Notes under the pieces: model-generated
Seen by the model: the letters and a program-made list of their open reading frames with translations, nothing else
What the model was told of the DNA's origin: nothing
The model's database searches: none
Shown here: in pieces, positions 1 to 6,456 of the stretch
How positions within the stretch are numbered: position 1 is the stretch's first letter
How the letters are laid out: each line of letters starts with the position of its first letter
Translations under genes and position numbers: made by a program
Assembly (NCBI GenBank): GCA_004562175.1
Contig: SFRS01000046.1
Location: 1-11,280, forward strand
DNA length: 11,280 nt
Source of the DNA: a bacterium
GTDB taxonomy: Bacteria; Bacillota; Negativicutes; Acidaminococcales; Acidaminococcaceae
Direction: 5' to 3'

Positions 1-282
1 GCTGTGATTATTGGCATCAGCAAGGACAGCGTGAAATCCCATCTGAATTTTGCCACCAAGCAGGAGCTGCCCTTCATTTTGCTGTCCGACACCGAGCACA
101 CTGTTTTGGAAGCATATGAGGTATGGCAGGAAAAGAAGCTGTATGGCAAGGTAAGCATGGGCGTGGTACGCTCTGTATATGTCATTGATGAGGAAGGCAA
201 AATTGCTGCCGCTTGGACCAAGGTGAAGCCGGAGCAGAGCGCAGTGGATGCACTGGAATTCGTGTGCAGCTGCGGGAAATGA
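1..282 (+). CDS. Bcp/PrxQ-type peroxiredoxin, C-terminal part
   Basis: This is the last 93 codons of a gene that starts before the window; reading frame 1 is open from base 1 to the TGA at 280-282. The protein reads GISKDSVKSHLNFA, then LPFILLSD, then YGKVSMGVVRSVYVIDEEGKI. These match the C-terminal half of the Bcp/PrxQ branch of the AhpC/TSA peroxiredoxins: the conserved S-x-D-x-x-x-x-H-x-x-F strand, the LPF-x-LLSD strand, and the Arg in G-x-x-R-x-x-x-x-ID that helps shape the peroxidatic site. Members are cytoplasmic thioredoxin-dependent peroxidases that reduce H2O2 and organic hydroperoxides. The peroxidatic Cys lies in the missing N-terminal part, so activity cannot be judged here. The tail ends in a Cys-Ser-Cys-Gly-Lys sequence; whether those cysteines act as resolving residues is unknown. 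A strong terminator follows 30 bases after the stop. Confidence 0.9.
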   Translation, partial: AVIIGISKDSVKSHLNFATKQELPFILLSDTEHTVLEAYEVWQEKKLYGKVSMGVVRSVYVIDEEGKIAAAWTKVKPEQSAVDALEFVCSCGK

Positions 283-311
283 GCGCAGCTTTGCAAGTAA
301 ATAGCAACGCA

Positions 312-344
312 AAGAGCAGGAGCTATCCTTCTGCTCTTTTTTTT
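312..344 (+). terminator. Rho-independent terminator of the peroxiredoxin gene
   Basis: A 10-bp stem (312-321 with 329-338, one G-T pair) closes a 7-base loop and runs directly into eight T residues (337-344). It lies 30 bases after the peroxiredoxin stop and separates that gene from the sensor kinase. Confidence 0.9.
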
Positions 345-379
345 GTTGTGCACAAAAACTGCATTATAGTGATAAAAAC

Positions 380-409
380 TTGCCTACTTAAAGCTGTTTA
401 TGATATACT
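380..409 (+). promoter_or_regulatory. Candidate sigma-A promoter for the hybrid sensor kinase
   Basis: TTGCCT at 380-385 and TATACT at 404-409 are separated by 18 bases, and a TG at 401-402 gives an extended -10. It is the best promoter match between the peroxiredoxin terminator and the kinase start. It implies a leader of about 100 bases. The rest of 345-517 is AT-rich, with no gene seen. Confidence 0.55.
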
Positions 410-485
410 AAAAACATGATGATTTGAGCTTTATAAGATGAAATTTTAATTTGCAATTATCATAGGTATAAGAAATGGTTTTAGT

Positions 486-504
486 GCAATAGATATTGCT
501 TTTT
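486..504 (+). promoter_or_regulatory. Small hairpin with T-tract in the kinase leader
   Basis: GCAAT (486-490) pairs with ATTGC (495-499) around the loop AGAT and is followed by TTTTT (500-504), right against the purine-rich ribosome binding site. The 5-bp, AT-rich stem is too weak to be a convincing terminator. It could be a weak attenuator, an operator-like inverted repeat, or chance. Confidence 0.2.
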
Positions 505-514
505 GGGGAAAGGG
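505..514 (+). promoter_or_regulatory. Ribosome binding site of the sensor kinase
   Basis: The sequence GGGGAAAGGG lies before three possible in-frame starts: GTG 518 (3 bases away), GTG 521 (6 bases) and ATG 530 (15 bases). By spacing GTG 521 fits best. All three leave the signal peptide intact, so the choice changes at most four residues. Confidence 0.6.
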
Positions 515-517
515 TAA

Positions 518-3500
518 GTGGTGGATAGAATGCTTCAATTGAAAGGTAAAATACGCTCTTTTTGCATAGCCATCATGGCGTTGGCTATGCTTTTGTGCGC
601 TTCGGTGGTGGGTGCCAGTGGCAAGACGGTGCGCGTGGGCTTTTATGAGTCAGAGTTCAACAAAACCTCGGCCAATGGTCATTTAAGTGGCTATGCCTAT
701 GATTTCCAGCAGGATATTAAAAATTACACCGGCTGGAAGTACGAATATGTGCGTGCTGATTGGCCGGAGCTGGTGGAAATGCTCAAGGAGGGCAAAATCG
801 ACCTCATGAGCAATGTATCCGTGACCGAAGAGCGTTTGGGAAAAATGCTCTACTCCGCTGTCCCTATGGGTGCGGAAAAATTTTATGTCTATGTGAGTGA
901 CAAAAATACCGAAATTACTCCTGAAAATTATCAAGCCTTGCAGGGAAAACGTGTGGGTGTGAACGCTGGCTGTGTGCAGGTGGGGCTCTTCAAGGAGTGG
1001 GCCCGTGAGCATAATATACATGTGCAGCTCATAGAGGTGCCCGGCAATATTGCTTTGGATAAGCAAATGGCCAGTGGCGAATTGGATGCTATTGTGGGCG
1101 TGGACACCTATCGCTACCATAACTTGGTACCCATAGTCAAGGTAGGGGACTCCAATTATTATTTTGTTGTCAATAAGCAGCGCCCCGATTTGAAGGAAGA
1201 GCTGGATGCGGCCATGGCCAAAATATTCTTCCAAAATCGCTATTATGCTGAAGCCATGCACAAAAAATATTTGAATACGCTGGTCAGCGCTAGATTAACT
1301 GCAGGAGAGCAGGAATGGGTCAAGCAAAAGGGCACCATTAAGATAGGCTATTTGAAAAATTATTTAGGCTACAGCGGACAAAATGAGCGCAGCGGCAAGC
1401 TGGAGGGCTCCTTGGCGACCTTTGTGGATAAGGCTAAGCAAGGCTTTAGAAATGGCCAGGTGAGCTTTCAGCCAGTGGCCTATCCCAGCGTGGACGAGCA
1501 GCTGGAGGCTTTGCGCAAGGGTGAAGTGGATTGCATCTTTCCGGTCTATAATTGTCGTTTTCATGCTGAAAAATATGGCTATTTGCTGACCCAAAGCTTG
1601 TATAATACCTCTGTGACCGCTTTAGTAACCGGTGATAATTTTTCAGAAACCAACAAGAATGTAGTGGCCGTCAACAAGAATAGGTTGGAAAGAATTATTT
1701 ATTTAAATAATAATTATCCCAACTGGACCATTAAGAAATACGCATCGGATGAGGAATGCATTGCAGCTTTGCGCAGAGCTGAAGTGGATTGTACTGTTTT
1801 TAGTAGCTATGCGATCAATAACATTATTTCTCCACGTAGCTATGGTGAGCTGCAGGCTGTAGCGCTCAACAGCGAAATGGAATTATCCTTGGCTGTGCGC
1901 CCGGACAATATTATGCTGTTGTCGGTTTTAAACAGGGCTATTGATTTGGTGCCCAAGGCTGATTTAAATAGCTCCTTGAGTTATTTTTCTACGCCTAACG
2001 AGCGCCACGTGTCCTTTAGCGAGTTTATTAAGGATAACCTGTGGGCAGTGTTGGTTACCATATTGCTTGTAACTCTCGCCATTGTGGGCACGGTGCTAGT
2101 TTTGCTCAAGCGGGCCAAGGAGGCCGAACGCCAAGCACGCGTTGCTTTGCAAACTGCCGAGCATGCCAACAAAGCCAAGACCACCTTCCTCAACAGCATG
2201 TCCCATGATATTCGCACGCCCATGAACGCCATCATCGGCTTCACCTCGCTGGCGGCGGTGCATCTCGATGACAAGCGTTTGCTGGAGAATTATCTGAAGA
2301 AGATTATGACCAGCTCCAACCATTTGCTGAGCCTCATCAATGATGTGCTGGATATGAGCCGCATCGAAAGCGGTCGCATTAAAATTGAAGAAAATGAGTG
2401 CAATTTGCCCACGGTGATGCACGATTTGCGCAATATTTTGCAGTCCGATGTGAAGGCCAAGCATTTGAACTTCCTGTTCGATACGCTGGACGTGCGGGAT
2501 GATGATGTCATCTGCGACAAGCTGCGTTTGAGCCAAATCATCTTGAACTGCATGAGCAATGCTATCAAATTCACCAAGCCCGGTGGCACGGTGGGCATCA
2601 AGATTGTGCAAAGGGAGTCCACCAAGGAAGGCTGCGCCCTGTACGATTTCATCATCAGTGACACGGGCATCGGCATGAGCGACGAGTTCCAAAAGCATGT
2701 TTTTGAGCCCTTCACTCGCGAAGAGACCAGCACTGTCAGCGGCATTCAGGGCACGGGCCTCGGCATGTCCATTACGAAAAATATTGTGGATATGATGGGT
2801 GGCAGCATTGCCGTCAAGAGTGTACAGGGACAGGGAACGGAATTCACTATTTCCCTGTGCCTGAAGACCTGCCACAAGCAAAAGAAGATTACCGTCATTC
2901 GCTCTCTCAAGGGTATGCGCGCCTTGGTGGCCGACGACAATATGGACAGCTGCGTCAGCGTGTGCCGTCTGCTGGAAAAGATTGGCATGACTGCAGAATG
3001 GACTATGTCGGGTACGGAGGCTGTGTATAAGGCTAAATTTGCTCACGAGGATGGCAAATCCTTCAAGGCCTTCATTATTGACTGGTTGATGCCGGATATG
3101 AATGGCATTGAGGTGGTGCGTCGCATCCGTGGTGTTATCGGCAACGATACGCCCATCATCATTCTGACGGCCTATGATTGGTCCGAGATTGAGCAGGAGG
3201 CTCGCGAGGCCGGTGTAACAGCGTTCTGTGCGAAGCCCTTGTTCCTGTCGGATTTGTACGAGGTGCTCAACAACCATATCGAGGTGGAGCGCAAGGAGAC
3301 TGAGCTCAAGCCTGCAGCCAAGGAGGATTTCTCCCACGCCCGCATTCTTCTAGTTGAAGACAATGATTTGAATCGTGAAATTGGCCGGGCCATGCTGCAG
3401 GGCTTTGATGTGCATGTGGAGGAGGCCGAAAACGGCAAGGTGGCCGTTCAGATGGTGGCCACTTCCCAGCACAATTATTACGATTTAGTCTTGATGGATA

Positions 3501-3715
3501 TCCAAATGCCGGTAATGAATGGCTATGAGGCAGCGCGGGAAATACTGGCCTTGGAGCGCGAGGATGTAAAGAATCTGCCCATTGTGGCGGTCAGCGCCAA
3601 TGCCTTCAAGGAGGATATGGATAAATCCCTGGAGGCAGGCATGGTGGCCCATTTGTCCAAGCCCTTTACGAAGCAGATGCTGGAGGAGATTTTGCACAAG
3701 TATTTGAAGAGGTAG
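518..3715 (+). CDS. Membrane hybrid histidine kinase: two solute-binding-type sensor domains, HisKA-HATPase, two receivers
   Basis: An inner-membrane sensor of a two-component phosphorelay, 1065 residues. In order: signal peptide or N-terminal anchor (hydrophobic 15-31); a type-3 solute-binding (SBP_bac_3) domain, about 36-255, with the SVTEERLGKMLYSAVP strand whose Arg106 corresponds to the ligand-carboxylate Arg of amino-acid binding proteins; a second, more divergent SBP-like domain, about 270-490, lacking that T-x-E-R motif; a membrane segment at 507-530; HisKA with SHDIRTP (phospho-acceptor His563); HATPase_c with N-box Asn681, DTGIGM (715-720) and GTGLGM (745-750). Receiver 1 has Asp806/807, phospho-acceptor Asp855, Thr884 and Lys906. 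Receiver 2 has Glu947/Asp948, Asp994, Ser1026 and Lys1048. All catalytic residues are present, so kinase and both receivers look functional. No Hpt domain follows, and no response regulator with an output domain is adjacent, so the partner is elsewhere. The ligand is probably amino-acid-like (inference). No strong terminator follows the stop. Confidence 0.95.
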   Translation: MVDRMLQLKGKIRSFCIAIMALAMLLCASVVGASGKTVRVGFYESEFNKTSANGHLSGYAYDFQQDIKNYTGWKYEYVRADWPELVEMLKEGKIDLMSNVSVTEERLGKMLYSAVPMGAEKFYVYVSDKNTEITPENYQALQGKRVGVNAGCVQVGLFKEWAREHNIHVQLIEVPGNIALDKQMASGELDAIVGVDTYRYHNLVPIVKVGDSNYYFVVNKQRPDLKEELDAAMAKIFFQNRYYAEAMHKKYLNTLVSARLTAGEQEWVKQKGTIKIGYLKNYLGYSGQNERSGKLEGSLATFVDKAKQGFRNGQVSFQPVAYPSVDEQLEALRKGEVDCIFPVYNCRFHAEKYGYLLTQSLYNTSVTALVTGDNFSETNKNVVAVNKNRLERIIYLNNNYPNWTIKKYASDEECIAALRRAEVDCTVFSSYAINNIISPRSYGELQAVALNSEMELSLAVRPDNIMLLSVLNRAIDLVPKADLNSSLSYFSTPNERHVSFSEFIKDNLWAVLVTILLVTLAIVGTVLVLLKRAKEAERQARVALQTAEHANKAKTTFLNSMSHDIRTPMNAIIGFTSLAAVHLDDKRLLENYLKKIMTSSNHLLSLINDVLDMSRIESGRIKIEENECNLPTVMHDLRNILQSDVKAKHLNFLFDTLDVRDDDVICDKLRLSQIILNCMSNAIKFTKPGGTVGIKIVQRESTKEGCALYDFIISDTGIGMSDEFQKHVFEPFTREETSTVSGIQGTGLGMSITKNIVDMMGGSIAVKSVQGQGTEFTISLCLKTCHKQKKITVIRSLKGMRALVADDNMDSCVSVCRLLEKIGMTAEWTMSGTEAVYKAKFAHEDGKSFKAFIIDWLMPDMNGIEVVRRIRGVIGNDTPIIILTAYDWSEIEQEAREAGVTAFCAKPLFLSDLYEVLNNHIEVERKETELKPAAKEDFSHARILLVEDNDLNREIGRAMLQGFDVHVEEAENGKVAVQMVATSQHNYYDLVLMDIQMPVMNGYEAAREILALEREDVKNLPIVAVSANAFKEDMDKSLEAGMVAHLSKPFTKQMLEEILHKYLKR

Positions 3716-3749
3716 GGGCGAAGCCTTTTTGTGAGCCTTGAGCTTCCTC

Positions 3750-3778
3750 TTGACAAATAGCATCCTATCCCTTATAAT
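3750..3778 (+). promoter_or_regulatory. Consensus promoter of tRNA-Thr
   Basis: TTGACA (3750-3755) and TATAAT (3773-3778) are both perfect consensus hexamers with the ideal 17-base spacing. The tRNA begins 14 bases after the -10, as expected for a stable RNA promoter. Confidence 0.92.
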
Positions 3779-3791
3779 ATTCTAGTAAACT

Positions 3792-3867
3792 GCTGGCATA
3801 GCTCAATAGGCAGAGCAACTGATTTGTAATCAGTAGGTTGTGGGTTCGATTCCTATTGCCAGCTCCA
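3792..3867 (+). tRNA. tRNA-Thr (anticodon TGT), CCA end encoded
   Basis: The cloverleaf folds by eye: acceptor stem GCTGGCA (3792-3798) with TGCCAGC (3857-3863); D-stem GCTC (3801-3804) with GAGC (3813-3816); anticodon stem ACTGA (3818-3822) with TCAGT (3830-3834), around loop TTTGTAA with anticodon TGT at 3825-3827; a T-arm with the TTCGATT loop, whose stem contains two G-T pairs. Discriminator T3864 is followed by CCA (3865-3867). The TGT anticodon reads ACA and related Thr codons. It is a single tRNA with its own promoter and terminator. Confidence 0.97.
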
Positions 3868-3879
3868 ATGAAAATTAAC

Positions 3880-3909
3880 CCCCGGAGTTCGCTCCGGGGA
3901 TATTTTTTT
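3880..3909 (+). terminator. Rho-independent terminator of tRNA-Thr
   Basis: CCCCGGAG (3880-3887) pairs fully with CTCCGGGG (3892-3899) around a stable TTCG tetraloop. It is followed by a T-rich tract (3901-3909), 12 bases after the tRNA CCA. Confidence 0.95.
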
Positions 3910-3916
3910 AGGTTGT

Positions 3917-3959
3917 GGGTGGGGTGCTCACGCGCCGGCCTTTTTTATTTTTGCAAAAA
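3917..3959 (+). repeat. Terminator-like repeat, copy A
   Basis: Arms 3917-3926 and 3931-3940 form an imperfect stem (two G-G mismatches) around loop CTCA, followed by T6-A-T5 and the palindrome TTTTTGCAAAAA. Bases 3931-3959 are identical over 29 bp to the reverse complement of 7615-7643. The copy sits as a second, weaker terminator after the tRNA terminator, and its 5' arm has the look of a decayed stem. Confidence 0.65.
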
Positions 3960-3991
3960 TTTAATGACAGAATCTTTTTATATATACCACT

Positions 3992-4020
3992 TTTCTTTTA
4001 TGCTGCTTTCATGCTATAAT
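3992..4020 (+). promoter_or_regulatory. Candidate promoter of the cyclic-di-GMP locus
   Basis: A perfect TATAAT (4015-4020) is preceded by TG at 4012-4013 (extended -10). The -35 at 3992-3997 (TTTCTT) is weak, at 17-base spacing. It implies a leader of about 115 bases before the GGDEF gene. I saw no recognisable cyclic-di-GMP riboswitch core in that leader. Confidence 0.55.
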
Positions 4021-4143
4021 GAAAGTATATATTTGTCTATTTTTCTGTGTAATTTAAGCTTGGAAGGAAACGCTGTTTTGGTGAATAGCTAGCTTTACCG
4101 TTTGTGGTACATCTGACTATTTTTCAAAGCAAAGGTGGAAGAA

Positions 4144-4713
4144 ATGGAAAAGAAGAACCTGCAAGGAGAAACAATGCTTTTGCAATATATTAAAGACGTC
4201 CTTGCACAACCCCAAAAAGCACACTTAGATATTGCCGCTTTGCCCGAACCCCAGCAGGCCTTGGGCAAGGGACTGCAGAATTTGGCAGCCTGCATGCTGG
4301 AGCAGCAGCGTCGCTTGGAGGCCAGCGCCCACACTGACAGCCTCACTGGCGTTGGCAATCGCATGGCCTTTGATTTGCAGGTGCACAAGCTGTGGGAGCA
4401 TCGCATGCCCTGCACCGTGGCCTTCATCGACATGGATGATTTGAAATATTGCAACGACCACGCAGGTCATAGGGAAGGAGACTACTACATCAAGAGTGTC
4501 AGCAGCCTTTTGCAGGGAGTCTGTTTAGAAAACGAGCAGCTTTTCCGCATTGGCGGCGACGAGTTTGTCATTCTTTCACCTTGGGCTACGGAAAAGGATT
4601 TGTCCCAAAGATTGGAAGAGGCCCACGACAGCTACGTAGTCAGTATGCAAAGGCGCGTCAGCTACCATTGTGGCTTTAGTTATGGCTGCACTCACATCAA
4701 TGAAGCAACGTGA
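4144..4713 (+). CDS. Diguanylate cyclase (active-site GGDEF domain), probably the N-terminal half of a frameshifted gene
   Basis: Synthesises cyclic-di-GMP from two GTP. Residues 1-60 are a short N-terminal region of unknown role. The GGDEF domain runs from about 62 and shows LTGVGNR (67-73), the metal-binding Asp96 in FIDMDD, and the intact signature RIGGDEF (135-141). No RxxD inhibitory site is seen at its usual place just upstream of the signature. The frame stops after FSYGCTHINEAT, so the last helix of the GGDEF fold (the A-D-x-x-M-Y-x-x-K region) is missing. The +1 frame continues with MKQRDEHAKKYEAE, which could be a remnant of it. I chose ATG 4144 because AAAGGTGG (4131-4138) precedes it by 5 bases. 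GTG 4135 and ATG 4174 (behind AAGGAG at 4163-4168) are alternatives. Without the last helix the separate product may be unstable; this is inference. Confidence 0.85.
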   Translation: MEKKNLQGETMLLQYIKDVLAQPQKAHLDIAALPEPQQALGKGLQNLAACMLEQQRRLEASAHTDSLTGVGNRMAFDLQVHKLWEHRMPCTVAFIDMDDLKYCNDHAGHREGDYYIKSVSSLLQGVCLENEQLFRIGGDEFVILSPWATEKDLSQRLEEAHDSYVVSMQRRVSYHCGFSYGCTHINEAT

Positions 4714-6409
4714 TGAGCATGCCAAAAAGTACGAGGCAGAGGGTGTTTTTGATGACAATTATGGTCTGGAAACCCGCTTGTTCGATGCCTTGAGCATGAC
4801 CATGCGCCATCGCTATCTGTATGTGTGCAACATGCGCACCAACATGTCCCGTTGGTCCAAGAGCATTGTCCAGGACTACCTGCCCGGTGAGTATATGTTT
4901 GACGCGGGCAATATTTGGCTGCAGTGCATCCATCCCGATGACCGCCAAGCCTATTTGGATGATATCGGCAATGTGTTCAATGGCAAATCCCTGTACCACG
5001 ATTTGGAATACAGAGCTAAGGACGCCAACGGCAATTATGTTAGATGCACCTGTAACGGTTACCGCCTGAAGGGCGTGGGTGAAGAGCCTGATTTGTTCGT
5101 TGGTACTATTCAAAATCACGGCGTCATCGAAAATATTGATCCCGTTACCAGTCTTTATAATGTTTATGAGTTTCTTAATCAGGTGAAGCGTGTGCATCGC
5201 CAGCATGTTCCCGTGGATATACTTGTGCTTGGTATTAGCGGCTTCCATTTGATCAACGACACCTATGGCTATACCAATGGCAACAAATTGCTCCTCAATT
5301 TGGCACAGCAGCTGCAAAATCTGGCTACCGATGACATCATGCTCTTTCGCCTTAACGGCATGAAGCTGGCCTTTATGCTGCCATGCAGCTCTCGTAGCGC
5401 TGTGCGTGAGCTGTACGAAACGGCGCTTTATATCGTAAAAAACGAATTATCTCTGGAAGGAGAACCGATTCGCCTTTATATCGCTGCTTCTGCAGTGCAC
5501 TATGAGGGCACTGATGAGGATGGTTCCACCCTGCTTTCCGAGCTGGATTATCTCATTGAAATGTCCAAAAGAGAAAAGAATGGCGAGCTGATTTATGTGG
5601 ATGAGCATCACGAAGACAGCCCTCGTCACCGTCTCGATGTTTTGGGAGCCGTTAAGCGCAGCATCCTCAACAATTGCGAAGGCTTTTATCTGGTTTACCA
5701 ACCTCAGGTGGACTTTTTAGGGCGTGTTATCGGTGCGGAAGCGCTCTTGCGTTGGCGCAGTATTACCCATGGCGTGGTGCCGCCCAATGAGTTCATTCCC
5801 TGGTTAGAAAATGATATCAGCTTTTATGACTTGGGCCTGTGGATTTTGCGCCAAGCCTTGTATGATGGCTTGGGCCTCCTCAAGAACAATCCCGTCTTCA
5901 CCATCAGCGTGAATATTTCCTATCGTCAGCTGGAACGGGAAAGCTTTTTGGAGGATGTGCTTGATATTTTGGCCGAGACTGGCTTCCCGGCAGAAAATCT
6001 AGTACTGGAATTCACGGAGCATTGTCGCACTCTGGAGCCCAACAGACTGCAATACATCGTCAACTTCTTCAACGACCACAAAATTCGCATAGCAGCGGAC
6101 GATTTTGGCACCGGTTATTCGGCGCTGATGTTGCTTAGAAGTATTCATTTTGATACTATCAAAATTGACCAAAACTTTATCCGCGGCATGTTAAGTCGCA
6201 ACGCCGACAAAGTCATTGTGAACACCATTATTGATTGTGCGCACAAGCTGGACACCAAGGTTTGCGTGGAGGGCGTGGAAAACGAGGATTTGATGCACAT
6301 CACCCGTGGCTACGAGGCAGAATATTATCAGGGTTATCTGATTGCCAAACCCTTGGAGCTAGCCGCTTTGAAGGCCTTCGTAGAAGGCAAGGAAATGGCT
6401 GGCGAATAA
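4670..6409 (+). CDS. PAS - degenerate GGDEF - EAL cyclic-di-GMP phosphodiesterase, probably the C-terminal part of a frameshifted gene
   Basis: Hydrolyses cyclic-di-GMP to pGpG through its EAL domain. Numbered from GTG 4670: a PAS-like sensor at about 46-148 (with HPDDR at 88-92); a GGDEF fold at about 155-310 whose signature is replaced by RLNGMKLAF (227-235), so cyclase activity is not expected; an EAL domain at about 325-570. The EAL catalytic residues are all visible: Glu357 in AEALLRW, Asn415 in VNIS, Glu447 in EFTE, Asp477/478 in DDFGTGYSAL, Lys498 in IKID, Glu534 in EGVE and Gln554 in QGY. It overlaps the GGDEF gene by 44 bases in the +1 frame. None of its possible starts (GTG 4670, ATG 4682, ATG 4700) has a well-placed ribosome binding site; the nearest AAAGG is 16 bases before GTG 4670. 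I infer that one ancestral GGDEF-PAS-GGDEF-EAL protein was split. The true start of a separate product is uncertain. Confidence 0.85.
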   Translation: MALVMAALTSMKQRDEHAKKYEAEGVFDDNYGLETRLFDALSMTMRHRYLYVCNMRTNMSRWSKSIVQDYLPGEYMFDAGNIWLQCIHPDDRQAYLDDIGNVFNGKSLYHDLEYRAKDANGNYVRCTCNGYRLKGVGEEPDLFVGTIQNHGVIENIDPVTSLYNVYEFLNQVKRVHRQHVPVDILVLGISGFHLINDTYGYTNGNKLLLNLAQQLQNLATDDIMLFRLNGMKLAFMLPCSSRSAVRELYETALYIVKNELSLEGEPIRLYIAASAVHYEGTDEDGSTLLSELDYLIEMSKREKNGELIYVDEHHEDSPRHRLDVLGAVKRSILNNCEGFYLVYQPQVDFLGRVIGAEALLRWRSITHGVVPPNEFIPWLENDISFYDLGLWILRQALYDGLGLLKNNPVFTISVNISYRQLERESFLEDVLDILAETGFPAENLVLEFTEHCRTLEPNRLQYIVNFFNDHKIRIAADDFGTGYSALMLLRSIHFDTIKIDQNFIRGMLSRNADKVIVNTIIDCAHKLDTKVCVEGVENEDLMHITRGYEAEYYQGYLIAKPLELAALKAFVEGKEMAGE

Positions 6410-6414
6410 AAAAG

Positions 6415-6455
6415 AAGCTGGAGACCTAAGCTTTTAGGCTCCAGCTTTTGTTTTG
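6415..6455. terminator. Bidirectional terminator between convergent genes
   Basis: AAGCTGGAG (6415-6423) pairs with CTCCAGCTT (6439-6447). The inner CCTAA (6425-6429) pairs with TTAGG (6434-6438), with one bulged A and a GCTT loop. On the plus strand TTTTGTTTT follows; on the minus strand the A-rich bases 6408-6416 give a T-run. It therefore serves both the EAL gene, which ends at 6409, and the minus-strand gene that ends at 6457. Confidence 0.92.
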
Positions 6456-6456
6456 C

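Noticed and set aside
2096..3337. Long minus-strand open frame (413 codons) antisense to the kinase gene
   Set aside because: It lies fully opposite the HisKA, HATPase and receiver domains, whose plus-strand motifs are perfect; its product is a low-complexity shadow rich in His, Leu and Ala with no recognisable domain.
3714..3730. Possible terminator right after the kinase stop (GGC-GAA-GCC followed by T5)
   Set aside because: Only three Watson-Crick pairs support the stem; it is too weak to call.
3838..4092. 84-codon plus-strand open frame starting inside tRNA-Thr
   Set aside because: It begins within the tRNA and crosses a terminator and a promoter; the product has no recognisable features.
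4021..4143. Possible cyclic-di-GMP riboswitch or leader peptide before the GGDEF gene
   Set aside because: I could not find the conserved GEMM core; the only leader frame behind GGAAGG (4062-4067) is a few codons long.
4670..6409. A truly independent second gene translated from GTG 4670
   Set aside because: Not excluded, but no ribosome binding site is at a workable distance and the first frame lacks the end of its GGDEF domain, so a split gene is favoured; listed as a CDS with that caveat.
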